Source: Wuchereria bancrofti (taxonomy: Eukaryota > Nematoda > Chromadorea > Rhabditida > Onchocercidae). Taken from it: a stretch of 64,000 nucleotides of DNA. Below, one piece after another: positions 15,073-28,919 of this stretch. Position numbers and translations under genes: made by a program. The notes under the pieces are model-generated. The model did not search any database and was not told the DNA's origin. It was given only the letters and a program-made list of their open reading frames with translations. Numbering within the stretch: position 1 is the first letter of the stretch; each line of letters begins with the position of its first letter. The stretch is from the NCBI GenBank assembly GCA_005281725.1, contig SSBO01000012.1, positions 17,134,603-17,198,602 on the forward strand. The letters are read 5' to 3'.

Positions 15073-18000
15073 CCTACATCATCTTGCTGTTTGAGACAGT
15101 GTGTCCTTATGTATCGACAACTTTCCAGTGCCCAGATGGCTTTTATCTATCAACTTTCAACACTGCGTTTGTTGGCAAAGAGCGTTATTACAAATTTGCA
15201 TGTTCAGCATTCGATAATATTCATATGGTATGTTCTTTCCAGTCCAATTTAACATTCATTTTTTGAAAGAGTTCTTATGATTTAAAATATCATATTGTCA
15301 GATAACATATCGTTGAAATCAGTGGTAATTCAAATATTTGAAATTATAATTTGATTTATATCTTTAACTGATTTATTTTTTCAGCGGATGAATGAAACGT
15401 GCAGAATATCGGATAGCGCCTCATCCCACTTAGATGACATATATTTAAGCTGTGGAAGCGATCAAGTAAGAACTTAATTCACTAACAGTTGCATTGGTCG
15501 GTTAATAGTGTATTTTCAGACAGTGGCATTGTTAGAAAGTAGGATTTGTAAGCTTCCAGAAGAGTAACTATCGAAAATTATGTCTGATCTTCAATCAGTA
15601 AGGATAAATTTCGGGGGGACAGCCAAGTTCATTCAGTCCGAAATGTTATTCATTTCATCTGTACCGAAGATGACCCCTTGTCCTCTTCATATGGACATAA
15701 ACATAAAGACTCCTTTCATAAAATCACAATGAAATGATGATAGGAGCAAAGGACAATTCACTGCCGTCTGCTACCTATCACTCAAAAATTTTCTCATACC
15801 TTTCACTAACATAATTGCCGCTCCTTCATGGAATTTTGCAGTATGAATCGTCGAACAAGTCTAGTAGAAGAGATATGAGCCATAAATAGAAACTACAGTC
15901 AGTGAGGCCAAACAGCAATTGCATCTCTCCGACTTAATTTGTAATTCTGGGTATCTGCTATAGCACAAACAAGTAACATTGCTTCAATTGTAGCATACTT
16001 CAAATGACTTCATATCTTTTTAAGCATCTTTGACCTCATTAACTTTGTATTATTATTTGCAGTACACAGTGGGTGTCAGATTCATTGAAGATAGCTCCGA
16101 AGAATTCAGTGCATGGCAATTGCTCTGCTGCAGTGGTAAACCAATCAAAATTAGGAAAGATGACTGCATTAATACCAAATTCCTAAATGAGCACCACCGA
16201 TCGTCAACATTCTTTACTGGTGCACAAATCATACGCAAGTGGCAAGCAGTGCTCGATGACAAGTCCATTTCATTTTTATATTTGAAATATTATTATACTG
16301 CTGCAATAAGACTTAATATCTGTAGCAACTTGTCATGTTTCGCTTAGGATTCCAACATATATGCACATACACATACACACATGTACACACACATGCATAC
16401 ACATAAACATACACGCATACATCCACATCTCAAAGTTCTAACACAAGCCTTAAAACTGATAAATCGTTAGTCGAGCCAGAATGAAATACAATAAACAATG
16501 CAAATAAAGAAGATAAAAAAAATTATGCTCAGGATTGAGGTTTGAAATCGAAGTTTGAAAATTGAAAAAGTGGTATACCGCTACATTCAGTCAATCATCT
16601 GCTGCTGCTATACGAAGATTATTTCTCTTTCGTTTTTTCTGCATAGGTTTCCAATTGAGTTTAATAAATTTAAAAATTGATAACATCTCAAAGTACATTA
16701 GTAACGTTTTGTAACCGTTTCTCACCACTATTTCATTTGCAGTGATTTGCGGTGGTGGCTCCAACTATGTCCCGTAGATGTTCAGGGTAAGAATAGCATA
16801 CAATATAGCGCTTCTTCACGAGCTCGGCGTCAAATTCCATGGCAATGGAGTCGTAACCGTTTTGATTCTGCTGTTAGTTTTCATTTTTATGAAAAGTCTA
16901 ATTCCTTGTGTTAGACAAGATTGCAGTAAAATTACACAAAAATCGGACAAACAGTTATTTCAAATCTTTAAAGACATAAAGTAACATAAATTATGCAAGA
17001 ATGTGTAATTGTTGTTCATTCTCTTATTTATTATAAATTTAATAAGATAGTAAGCTATTTTATTTTAAAACTTTCTTGCCACAGGTCATTTGTAAAGACA
17101 CAAGCACTTTCAGAGAGTTGATCCGATGTTCATAAAACATGATCGCCTGGATAATATACGTTCAAGATTTTTTGGTAGCATGAATCATGTACAAACATTT
17201 CTCAAAACTTCAAATCCTCAATTCGGAAATGAACAAAAAACAGCTCGAAATCCAAGGGTAAGCTCATACAGCTGGTAACAAAAGTCTACCGATCATTCTA
17301 CTTGCTTAAAAATATGCAAATTATCTTCTTGATTAAATTAATAGATTTCTTAATTAAATTAATAGACACTTTGACAACAGTCCCACCGTACGGAAAGCTT
17401 TTTGTACGATTTTTCAGAAATTTAAAGTAACGGATTATTAGTTATCGTTTTTCTTCAATAAAGATAAAACTACTTTGCTAGAATCAAAAGAATAAAAGGA
17501 TGGCAAGAAATAGAAGTTCATCAAGAACGTTGTCAAAATCATGTCAAATCTACTTTTAAACTGATAACAAGTTATCACATTCTCGTTCGCTGGCACTATT
17601 TCAGAAGCCAATCGCAAATGCAATTATGAAGACAGCATTTGTAACAGAGAAGGTACTACCACATTCATCAACATCAAAATCTTTGCCGAATACTACCGCA
17701 TCCTCCGCTAAATCTACAACTTTCTCAGTGATAAAAGAAGATGTCGCTATTGATTACTATGATGTTTACGATGAAAATTTTGATAAGTCAAAACATGAAA
17801 GCAGACAGGGAATATTAGGAGGTGTATCCGATCTCTTGCAAAATATTCAGGTGCATAACATTGTGACGCTCCAAAAATTTTAATAACAAAGTTTTGAAAT
17901 TTCAGTGCTTCAATATGCAATTACTGTTAATATTTGCAAACATTTTGCTAACATGTCAACTACTAATAAATGAGAATAATTTTAATGATCGGTAAATAAA

Positions 18001-18517
18001 ACAAAGTTCGACAGACGATTTATCTGTTTTTCGGGGGTAATGCCTAATATGCTTCGTTGTTAGAACTTTTTAAAGCTGATAGATCAAATAAATTAGTCGA
18101 GAAGATACTAAAGAACATGCTATAATAAATGCGAGATAAATAACATAAGGCATTTTCTGATACTGACAACGATGTATTGCAACATTTAAGGATGGATTAT
18201 CAATAGCACAAGCAGCTTTACCATCTCATGAAAAACAAATATATGAAACTACAACGATCACCGATGGACCAGCTTTTCTGTTGAATCGAGATGAAGGTTC
18301 ACTAACAATCGGCATGCAACATAATACTGAAAATGGCGCTAGTAATTCGAGGCTCAAACTTCGACGGTATGTTTTGAATATTGTGAATTTATTCAAATTA
18401 GCGAGCTCAGTTTTTCATATTAAGAACTCTTATTTTCTCAGCATGGGAGAAATGTTTAAGCCAGAAATGCAGCTTTCTAATGCTAAAAGTTCCATTTTAA
18501 AATTGGGGCAAATGTGA
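15073..18517 (+). CDS. dermatopontin-like secreted protein with long Ser/Thr-rich tail
   Basis: Eight exons keep frame: about 15073 (or 15050)-15227, 15385-15465, 16063-16262, 16743-16872, 17114-17257, 17605-17850, 18191-18366 and 18442-18517 (TGA). The first half resembles dermatopontin, an extracellular matrix protein with repeated [DE]R-x-W/Y-x-F-x-C units: [14 protein letters not shown] with [10 protein letters not shown], then [11 protein letters not shown], then [12 protein letters not shown], with conserved cysteines between. A dibasic SSRARRQ stretch follows, as in furin-type processing sites. The last four exons give an unrecognised polar tail rich in Ser, Thr and Lys with an acidic patch ([11 protein letters not shown]). 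The donor at 16873 (GTTAGT) and the TTTAAG acceptor at 18190 are weaker than the others. The first exon and signal peptide are not identified. Dermatopontin assignment rests on the repeat pattern only. Confidence 0.6.
16355..16430. repeat. CA-rich imperfect microsatellite
   Basis: An irregular run of ACATACAC/ATGCAC units inside the third intron of the dermatopontin-like gene. Confidence 0.75.
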
Positions 18518-20937
18518 ATCGAAAAGTTTAGAGAAGGATAACAACAAATTGCGCCTTTATACCACTGCTTGGAGTAACTAAATATCCAGTTCCTTTTCCA
18601 GATTCGGACCAAAACCTTCTCGACCAAATGCATTGCAGCCAGTGTCGACATCATTCGAATTAGGCAATCCGGGGGCAATTCAGCAAATGTTTCAGTTTTT
18701 TGGTCTGTGTAAGAGCCATGAATTATAATCATTCTTTGATTCTTTCACTCTAAAGAAAAACAAACCAAAAAGACATTAGAAATGATCATAATTCTCTTAA
18801 GGAAAAGGAATGCTTTTAACGTAAACTTTGGAAGGTTTATTTTTGTTTGAGATGAAAACACTTCCACTCACTATTGTCTACACCTTTCCACTTGTCCGCT
18901 TTTGTTATTTGATAATGAAGAAACTCCTCATTCTTTCGTGTCGTAAATCTTGTTAAAGGATAAGCCATCTCATTTTTTACGGACTCAAAATTTCATTTCT
19001 TCAAATGAATTTTTTACCAGTCAATGATGATGTCTCCTGGTCAGATAAAGAGGTAGGAAGCTCTTCCGCAGATTTTACAGTAACTTCGAGTTGCTTTTTT
19101 ATGATAAGAACAGGTTCTTTCTTTGTGGTCGGGTTTAATTATCTAAAAAAAATTAACTGTTGAGTGTTATCGATTCAAGAATAAGTTCAATGTAGTCCAT
19201 TCGGGACAACATTGCTGGAGTCTGCAAAACTGAACCCTGTTATTTCAGTATTTTGCAAGGAAACAATAAAGGATTCAATTCAACTCGTCATCCACTGGAT
19301 TCACAAACTTTTGTGAGGTTCTTAGTAAATTATTGATCCCCATTTAAATTTACTGAGTCTCTATCAATCTCTGAAGTTTTCGGTTTTCCTGGTCACCAGT
19401 CTCTTTCCGCCCTTTAAACGCAGTGATCCTCTTCTATACTTAGGTCCCTTCCGTTCTGAGTTGATAATAGTACATTAGTCAATTTGGGCAATGTTCATTT
19501 TTTAATCACACAAATATTGATAAATTTCATTTCGAATCATATGTAAACATACCGGTTTTTCAGGAACTTTCATAAATAAAACATATTATTGAACACAGAG
19601 ATAGGAATAAAAGTTTACTTCACCGAAACCTCTACACTCTTCTCTTCTCAAAGATAAGAATTGATTCACTTCAAACTGATTTTTATTCTTTGATCTTCAA
19701 CCTTTTCGATAAATTATTCCTCAGCTTTCGTTGACCTACCACGGACTGATTCCTTCTCAACCTTCCGATACCACCCGTCTATTACAACCTGAAACGCTGC
19801 AGATATAAATTTGAAATGTAGGATTACTTTTAACAAAACACAAATTGACACCGCAGAAGTGCTTGCTGCTTCCCTTATCGATTTTTATCATAAATTCAAG
19901 GCCGTGAGCCTTTGCGAGAGGAACAGATTAGAACAGATTGGTCGTGTTCAGTGTGCAATCACTTAAAACCAGAAAAAAACTTATGCAGAAAATATCAAAA
20001 AAGCGGGAAGACGCTTTGGTAGATAAAAAGGGCGAATAACATTAGTTACTTTGGTAGCTGTTCTTACAGTTGGATTAGTAAAAAATTCATATTTCCAGGC
20101 CTTAGTGGAGCTTCCGAGATAGACACCATTTCTCATAAGGCTTTTTCCACTGCACGATTACTGTCTGAAGGGGAATTTCATTATGAAATTATTGAGTGAA
20201 AGTAATAAATGATTTTGACCTAAAGAGAAATGAAAAAAGTAGAGAGTAAGAGAGTAATTGATTGGAGTGACGTCATTCCCTCCCGTCAACCTTTTGGTAT
20301 TTGATTAAAAAGTGAGGGAAGAAATTCAGATGGGTGTGTAATAACAACGAGCACTTATTGATAAATACCTCCCACTTGCCTTATTGCATACTTTGTTACT
20401 TGCAGGAACTGAACTTCCCTCTCGCCCAACCATTGATTTCTTACCCACTTCCCTTCCTTCAGTCTATTTTTCTCATATTTCCTTTTTCTCACTTTCTGTT
20501 TTAAAACCACGACTGTTGATGTAGCAATTACTTTACCGGTAAATACCTGTGAACATTCATTTTCCGAACCTTTTTATTGGCATTTAAATGGATGCAAATT
20601 AGTTGTTTGCACGTGGATAACAAGATTTCTACTTTCTCCATCACTAAGATCTCACTTACCCCTTAACTTACCCCGACTTCTTCTGCTTTTAGGTAGGGTG
20701 AAATTCATTTTGTTATTGTTTGTTCTACCTATTATTTTAAACTAGAATTTTCTCCCTCCCGTTTCTCGTGAAATTGACTTGGGACTGCAAGGAATAATAC
20801 CCTAGTATTATCGATTGTCATTCTTTGGTCTTTAGATATTTTTTTCATATAAATTATCGTTTTGCCATTAAAGGAATACATTCATTTAGTGTTTACTGGG
20901 GATATCAAACGAACTTGATAGGAATCATTGTCATTCA
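18518..20937. other. intergenic stretch before the kelch gene
   Basis: No gene seen. It contains pyrimidine-rich patches and an 8-base palindrome TGACGTCA at 20268-20275, about 660 bases before the IVNS1ABP-like start codon. This palindrome is a consensus-type CREB/ATF bZIP site, but a single occurrence proves nothing. Confidence 0.5.
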
Positions 20938-23900
20938 ATGGATGACATTCATCAGCCAACTAATTTTGGTCACTATACAGTTGATGATAACCGCTTCTCC
21001 CTACTAACCAGTGATAATCATACTTTCTTATGCAAAAATAACAATGATATAAACGATAATAGTGGTAATGACGATGATGATGATGATGATAACAATGATG
21101 ATGGCAGTAACCGTAATGATGATCCTTTTCTGGTTAGTTTCTTACTGCACGTGAATGTTAGCGTAAATGTTCTTGAATATATGAGTTGTTGCTTTAATGT
21201 TGACTACTTTACTTTTGTAAAATCGCTATTCAGTTATTCCAAAAAAAAAAAAAAAATGGGTTTAGTTTGTCGTAGAGTTACGTTGAGTCTTCTTTCTTCC
21301 AATCCGAAGTATCACATTTAGGAGCCAAAAATACCAGTACGAGGTACACCATTGCATGCGAGTGAATCAGACGCCTCAATGATCATTCACAATGAAGAAA
21401 TTATGTTGAAAATGTCTGATAACTCCATGCAGGTAAATAGATGCATTCATTGTGTATTTAAGTTATGCGACTGTTTCTGCTCTGCTCGCATTGTTCATTA
21501 AATAAAATAAAGAACCAAAGGGCATTTATAAAAGAGTGAATGAAAGAGAAAGTCTTCATAATAATCGTTTTCTTGCAGGATACATTGCTTTCCCATTTGA
21601 GTACCTTTCGACGAAATCGTGAACTTTGTGATGTTGTCCTTTTTGTGCATGAAAAAGAGATTCTTGCTCATAAGGTCTCATATTCTTCATTTCTTCGTTT
21701 TCATTTGAATGTTTTGAGTTTTCTTCCAGTTTAATTCAAAAGAAGTGTGTTATAATACTTAAATGAAATTTTGTCATATTTTAAACTTATGAAAGTTTTC
21801 AGATTGTTCTGGCAGCTTGTTCACCTGCGCTCATGGATATGTTTGTCAGAAGCGAGAACGGAGACCGATCATCAAGTAATTTCTGCTGATAATGAATATA
21901 TGATTTACAAAACGGCTTTTTCTTTTTGGGATAGAACACCACAGTACTGAAAAGATACGAGGAGTGGAAATTGCTATAAGAACTAGATTATATGTTGTTA
22001 GGGTTTTTTTTTGCGTCATTATTTTTTCCAGTAAGTTGTAATCTTCTGTCAATAAGAATTGCAGAACGTGTAAGTACAGCGATGCTGTCGACAACAGGTA
22101 CCGCTTCGCCACCGCTAACAACAGCTCTTGCTTTACCGATAACACCACAGCCATTTTCTTATTACGAATTTGCTGAAGCTGATTATGATTGTTTCGAAGC
22201 CATTGTAAATTACGCATACTCTTCTCAGTAATCTTCCGATTATATATTCAATAAGTACACTGCTAATTTAGTGCAGATTCTCATTTTGATAATTATTTCC
22301 ATATTATATTCATATTATATTCAAATTTAGCTATATTTTATGTGATCTCAACAAAATATTTTCTAGTTTGGAAATAAGTAGCAAAAAAGTTGGCGAACTT
22401 TATAAAACTGCTTGTGCTCTGCAAGTAACTCCGGTTGCCAGAGCTTGCGCTCGCTATCTTATCGAAAACCTTAATGTCATGGATTGCATCGGTAAGCTAT
22501 TATATTATATTTTTAAAGGAACCACGTATTGTGAAAACTGTGATTTCGTTAAATAACTATTTTCCAATAATTTTCAGGGATTCGACGTCAAGCTAATATT
22601 AATGATGATGTACTTGTGGAGCAAGTTGATAATTTCATTGCTAAAAATTTTGCACAAATCGTTGATGAAAATCCAGGATTCACTCATTTGCCTCTTATTA
22701 AGGTATTAATAAAACCACTAAACCAAGGAGATAAGCTAAGTTCATTTAGCTTCGATTACAAAATAGCACTTTAAATGCTTTGCAGGTCCGTTTAATTTTG
22801 AACAGTGATGATATCAAGCAACTTTGCTGTGGCGAAGATATCGCGTTGCGTGTTGTGCAGTACTTCCAATCTTTGCCACATACTAATGATCGCGTCGAAC
22901 AATGGATTGAGCAACTTGTGGAAAAGGTACTTTAAACGAAAAAAAAAAATAGAAATAGTTCAAGTTTATTGTTTGCAATATTTTAATTAAAATGAAATAA
23001 ATTTGCAGACACATATGTTGTACACCGACACAGACTGCAGGTTGCAGGATTGTTTGGGGATGGATGACCGCAGTTCTGTGGGAGCGTCTGACATAATCCA
23101 GGATTACAAGCGTACCGGTGGTTATTTACCACGCACTTACAGTGGAAGGTAGCTAGCTTTATAGGACATTTTTCAAAAGTACTTGTTTTATGTTCCATCT
23201 AATATCAGGAAATGGAGCTTATTTAACGTATTAATATTGAATATTTAATATTAACAGGACCAATCTTTGAAGAATTGTTTTTCAGCAATGTATTGGAGGT
23301 CCAAAGTCTTGCTCATCATATCACAGGTGCTACACAAGTGCATCTGAATTCAGCTCGTTTAACCAACACAAAACTGTCGTCAGCGGAAAGTAATAGTTCA
23401 TTGAGCTCAAACACTGAACCCGATGATGAATCATACAAACTAATCGCTGTGCATCGAACAGCTGGTAAGAATAAAAGTAAGGTAAAGCTCTAAGTAAGCA
23501 TGAAGACTATGTGGGAGGTTGTTTTTCTTGATTTATAATCATGCTATAATTGTTCCTTACCTTAGAAAAAATATTTAAAGGGGTTTTTAATGCATAAATT
23601 AGTAATCAACCATTGGATGAATCATTCTAATACCGAGGAATACTATGTAATATTAGAATATGTGATTTACTACTTTAACCGTTCTGTAATTCAAGAAGAC
23701 TTTTGGATCACGCTGGCAGTGTTTCACCGGTGTTTGGTTGCGCTTAGTATTCAGCTCTCAGAAGCTGAAAATGTTATAAAATCATGTACGACTTCACAAA
23801 TTGTTGAGCCTTCACTAATTTCTGAAGTAGAGCAACAACAGGAAATCGTAGAAGAAACAGTTGTGAGGTCTGAAATTAAGTTTTATTGTGAACTTACTAT

Positions 23901-26282
23901 GCTAATAATTTCAATGTTGGTTATTTATACTAGTTTTGGGGTAAAGAGAAAATCCAAAGAAAAAGTATTCTGCTTTCACTGAAAGCATTTTTCTAAAGAA
24001 ACTTTATGGCCTGTGTTCTCGAATATTTTTTGCAGCAGTCAGCTTTTCGTTATAGATTGGTATCATCGGAGAGCAGTTCACGTATCCCACTACCACATAT
24101 GGAGAGTCCAAGATGTTCCGTTGGAGGTGCATTCATCAACGGGAAAATTATTGTTTGTGGTGAACGTTTTTCCACATATATCTATATATGTGCTATAATT
24201 TTTGCTAATTATGTAGCAAAAAGTTATAGAATATCATCTTTGGTTTACAGGTGGTTATGATCGTGGCAAATGTTTGGAGTCAGTGGAAGAATATGATTTA
24301 TTGGAGAAAAGCTGGCGTCGTTTAGCCGACATGGCACAGTGCCGAGGTCGTTTCGATGCAGCTGTTGTGGGAAGCAAAGTTTACGCTGTTGCTGGTGCTT
24401 TCTTGCTCTAGTTTAATATATTGAGTAAGCAGTTTTTGAACAGAACATTTAGTTGAATTTTTCCTTCTGTTCATCATAGGGTTTGGTTCATAGTTTTCTT
24501 ATTAGGAAAAGTTTTGTGTGCACTTCACAACCATTGTTTATTTGAACAAATTAGCAATCAGTTCATTGATAAGGTAGTAGCGGAAGTGTGGATTTAAAAA
24601 CAGTGGAATGTTACGACTCAGAAATTGAGAAATGGTCATTGGTAAAATCATTACATCACGGACGCAGTCATAATGGTTTTTTTTTTTTTTTTACATTCAT
24701 GAGATAGAATTTTTATGACCGGAAAATTGCGTTAAAAATTTTTGTTGTATATATAAAAAAATTTATTGAGTTCTGATATTAAGTGAAATCCTTATTGCTG
24801 CAAAAGAAACTCCTCTATTTGATAACAAGGATTAAATCATTTGGGCGTGTTGGCTTTTTGCCTTTTGCTTCTATTCATAACTTTTGGTAATTTAGCTTTA
24901 TTATATATATATATATATTTTATTATTGTTAGTTTAGCTTTATTATTGGCAGTACGTAAGTTTTTTATGCTCTTGCTAATTTTAAAAAATGTGCGAAGTT
25001 GTCGAATTTGGACATGAGTGTAAAATTTTTTATTCTATGTTGTGCTGCTCTGGATGGATTAATCTATTGTATTGGGGGTTGCTGTGAGCAGATCGTTTTG
25101 AGTGAATGCGAGAGGTATAATCCTGAATTAGATGAATGGGCGTCAATAACGCCGCTACGAACAGCACGTTTCCAGGTAATATTCTCTCGTCCACAGTAGA
25201 CCTTTTTATTGCTGCCTATATCTGTGTCACGCTTCTTAGAAGTTCTTTGGTAGGCCAGTTGTACATCATGGCATGGCCTCGTGATTGTTTGTGGAGGATG
25301 CAATGGTTGGAAATGTTTGGACTCAGTTGATGCGTATTCTCCGAAGACGGGAAAATGGCAAAGATTAGCATCCTTGAAAACAGCTAGACGTGGGTCTGCT
25401 GTTGCCGTGGTAAAAGGTTTGCTAGAAAAATTTTCGGTTAAATCTTCGATAATAAAACTTTGTATTTTGTTAAAATTGAGTTCTACTCTCGTATGAATAG
25501 ATTATATTATTGACTGTGTGACATGAATGGTAGTTTCATTGCATTGGATATTAATTATTAATTGAAAAGAAAAAACACTTTCTAGATTCACTATTTGTTA
25601 TCGGCGGTCATGACGGCACACACTCGTTGAATTCAGTAGAAATCTTGGATGATCCAACTGGAGAATGGCGTTCAGGTCCATCACTTACTATACCACGTGC
25701 TAATGTCAAAGCTGCAGTAGCTTCGGGTGATCAAATATATCTTTTGGGCGGTTTTGATGGAACACAATTTCTTTCTTCTATTGAAGTGCTCAACAGTGGT
25801 TCGGTTTATTCCAATATCAAGAATTCCTTTAGTATCATTTTCTAATGAAATAGTTAATTCTTAAATTCTGTAGTAAGAACGAGATCGGATTTCCCATACT
25901 TTAATAGATTTAAGACTTTTTCCATAACATTCCCTTGTTTTCCACCTTCATTTGCGCTTTTAACACGAGAAGAGACTGTCGCATTATAATCGGAATCAAG
26001 GAAATCTGGATTTCACATAACATATAATTACATTGGCATCATCAGTGACCTATTAGGAAGTTTGGATGATTACAAGAATCACAGAAATAGTTTTTAAAAG
26101 TATTTCCTTATGTCACAAGGGAATACTTTTATAGAAATTTTTGTTATAAGGGGAATTTTCATTAGACAATCTGAGATTTTTAACAACTGAGTTTTACGAA
26201 TTGAATTTGGAAAACTTCACATTTATTGCAGTGTGAAAATGTTTATTTTTTAGAATTGCAAGGCTGGCGAAATTGGCAGTGA
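20938..26282 (+). CDS. IVNS1ABP: BTB-BACK-kelch protein, IVNS1ABP (NS1-BP) orthologue
   Basis: Kelch-family actin-associated and CUL3-adaptor-type protein. Exons in order: 20938-21132, 21322-21432, 21579-21674, 21803-21875, 22065-22227, 22367-22491, 22578-22702, 22786-22926, 23009-23148, 23286-23464, 23720-23862, 24036-24159, 24251-24394, 24574-24675, about 25039-25175, 25254-25416, 25586-25798 and 26254-26282; about 800 residues (human 642). The order BTB (RRNRELCDVVLFVHEKEILAHK, then VLAACSPALMDMF), BACK (YLIENLNVMDCIGIRRQAN), linker, then six kelch repeats (IIVCGGYDRGKCLESVEEY, LIYCIGG, VIVCGGCNGWKCLDSV, LFVIGGHDGTHSLNSVEIL, IYLLGGFDGTQFLSSIEVL) matches NS1-BP specifically, including the short last exon that closes the final blade. 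The N-terminus carries an extra Asn/Asp-rich tract. The acceptor before the exon at 25039 is not an AG and follows an 18-T run; see findings. Confidence 0.9.
21070..21123 (+). repeat. GAT-rich tract coding Asp/Asn run
   Basis: GAT/AAT triplets within the first coding exon of the kelch gene encode seven consecutive Asp residues flanked by Asn and Asp. Such tracts are length-variable and usually disordered. Confidence 0.8.
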
Positions 26283-28919
26283 GAGGCAAAATTAAATGAA
26301 CTGGAAAAATTAGTCACTGTTACCAAAAAGATATCAGAAGAATGTAGTACCAAGTTATTTTTACAGTTGAATTGACCAGTGATGTTCCATATTATGTTCA
26401 CACTTTTTATTGCATCAAGTATTAATTGGAAACGTTGTTTTTTCAGTTCTATCTCTGCTTGCTTGATTAATTGTAGAACCCAATTAATCTAATTAACTGG
26501 GCTTCTGTTATTTTCGTTTTAATCAGTGACCGATGAATGAAGCACTAAAAATGTTAAGTTGTTAAGATTGGATATGAACATCAAAATCTTTCAATCTGAA
26601 GGATTATAAAATCTGTACGAAGGAAATAATGTAACAGTATTATGTCAACAGTCAAATAGAAGACACGTAACTGAAATGACCCTTCTTATCTGTTTATTAT
26701 TGCCGCGAAAACGATTGGAAGTCCAGTGGGTACATAGATTATGCAATAGACATCACTCTGGAGAAAAATGCACAGAGTGAGCAAGATAAAAACACAAAGT
26801 CAGGTGAGAATTTTCTTTAAAATTTTGTGTGCATGGTTTAGTGTTACAGTGTGTTTTGTCGCTCTACCTGTTACCTGAGCGAAGAAAGCACTGAACCTGT
26901 TTGGAAGCTTTTGACGTTGATTAATGGTTCTCTTAAGTCGACATATCTGTAGTCTATTTCATAATTCCAAACTCTTTTAATTTTCAAATAAAAAAACAAT
27001 GAATAAATTGTCCCAATCAATGAGGATGTAACTTCTCGAAAAAGCAAGGCGTGTTTTTGTATTTATATATCGCCATTCGCCCGAAAATAATGCCTCTTAT
27101 GAGTATCTGTTTAATTGATATTCAGAGAAAAGTTTTTGTAAAGCGTTTCTAAATTCCAGGGACTTTTGTTTTCGGACTTGTAATTTGATATTGTAACTAT
27201 TATTTACCTAGTCCAGTAAAAGCTTTCTGATATTACAAAGACACCACACTTGGTCACCACATCCATGCACCATAATTTTAGTTCGTATGGCTTGCTGTCT
27301 GTCGCATTTACCGAGTACTTGCCACTCTAAGTCGTGAATCCATGAGACGTACCATCCTCGGTGGACGACTAAGAACGAGTAGCATAATGTTTACATAATG
27401 TTTAAGTAGTCGCACGTAGGACATTGTGCAATGTGCTTGGGTCACTGAGTCATAGTACTTTTGCATGAAGTGTGAAGTTTTGTTTCTCTTTGCCCATGTT
27501 TTCTGTAGATAGTCGTTTTTATGCAATGAAGACTAAAAATTTACTGGACTGATGTGGTAACACTATTTTGGCAAAAAATTCACCAGGTTTTCCACTTTTT
27601 TAACCTTAGTGACAATATCGAATAGAAATATATCATTTGAAATATATGACGAAAGACATGTATAGAGCAGCTCGCATTTGCTTCACTCATTTGTTGCAGT
27701 CAGATCTCTAAGCAAAGATGTGATACTAAAAAAATACTGAACAGAACTTTTTCGCAGTCGCTAAAGTATGAAGTGTGGCGCATGTTGTAGATATATTTTT
27801 TTGTGCTTTGATATTCATGTTTTGCTGCAAAGTTTGTCGGTGCGACTTAACTACAAATTCAGCAAAAACTGTACCTTTCATACCACCATTTATTGAAACA
27901 TACTAGCCATCAATATTATCGCGTTGACTGACTGATCATTTGGCTGAACTTTTTTAATGACGATTCCTTCGTTCAGTGCCGATTGAAATAAAAAAGGTAA
28001 AATTGGTGTAATGGAGCAACAGCTTAAAATAAATAATTTATCCTTAAAAGTAGTGGCGCCACTTGAAGAAAAAGAACTTCCCTCATCTGCATGAATGAAT
28101 TCAATTTGCACTGAATAAATTTTTTCCGGGAAATTGTTTTTCCCATCCTATCTCGCACGGAAATAACGGTTTCATGAGGAGTGCATACCCGTGTTTTTTA
28201 TACATGATATTATTCTGGAACGAGTTATCTTCCAGGGATTCAGTTGCTACGCATTTGTTAGCGAAAGTTTATCATCATTAATTCATTTTCATTTTGTTTC
28301 ATGTTCGATTATGTAAACATTATACAAACATACTACTGGAGCGGTTGTACCCGAAATACTAGGAATCTTTTCGAGGCGCATCTGTATGCTAGATATTTGT
28401 TATAGAGAAGATATGTCATAGGACTCACTAATCATTTTTAATCTGCCAGCTGGTTATGTTTTAAATTCATTAGATTAATTACAACCATAAAGCAGTCCCT
28501 TTTTTAAATCATTCCCATTTTAATAATGGGACTGTGAACGTCGTTTTTATTATCTTTATTGTTGTGATTGTAGACGATGGTTCATTTTTTAGATCTGATT
28601 AATTAAGGGTATCACATACAGAAGAATACAATCGGTTGCAATAAGCATGGGTAGAAAGTATCTTGATTCTTTTGGAACAATATTTTGTCATAAAGAGAGT
28701 TTACAGGAAGCACTTTTGTGGTATTTGCCTCTTATTTACTTTTGCACGAAAGTTTAACATTCAATTTTGCGTTTAAAAAGAGAAATTAACTTGAACTGTT
28801 TAAAAAATATAGAGGAATAGATTTTGTTATGCATGTTCCTAATGAATTTTATCTCCAAATTCTAAATTTTGTGCGAATTTTCTACAGGTTATATTGACAC
28901 CAACACTGAAGTCATTCAA
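26283..28919. other. intergenic stretch between kelch gene and bre-5
   Basis: No coding exon recognised on either strand. The short minus-strand openings at 27308-27526 and 27890-28111 have no motif and no splice partners. A TTTCTACAG at 28879-28887 is the likely acceptor just before the bre-5 start. Confidence 0.55.
28879..28887 (+). promoter_or_regulatory. likely trans-splice or leader acceptor of bre-5
   Basis: A pyrimidine-rich TTTCTACAG lies 32 bases before the bre-5 ATG. This is a plausible spliced-leader acceptor; a cis-spliced leader exon cannot be excluded. Confidence 0.45.
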
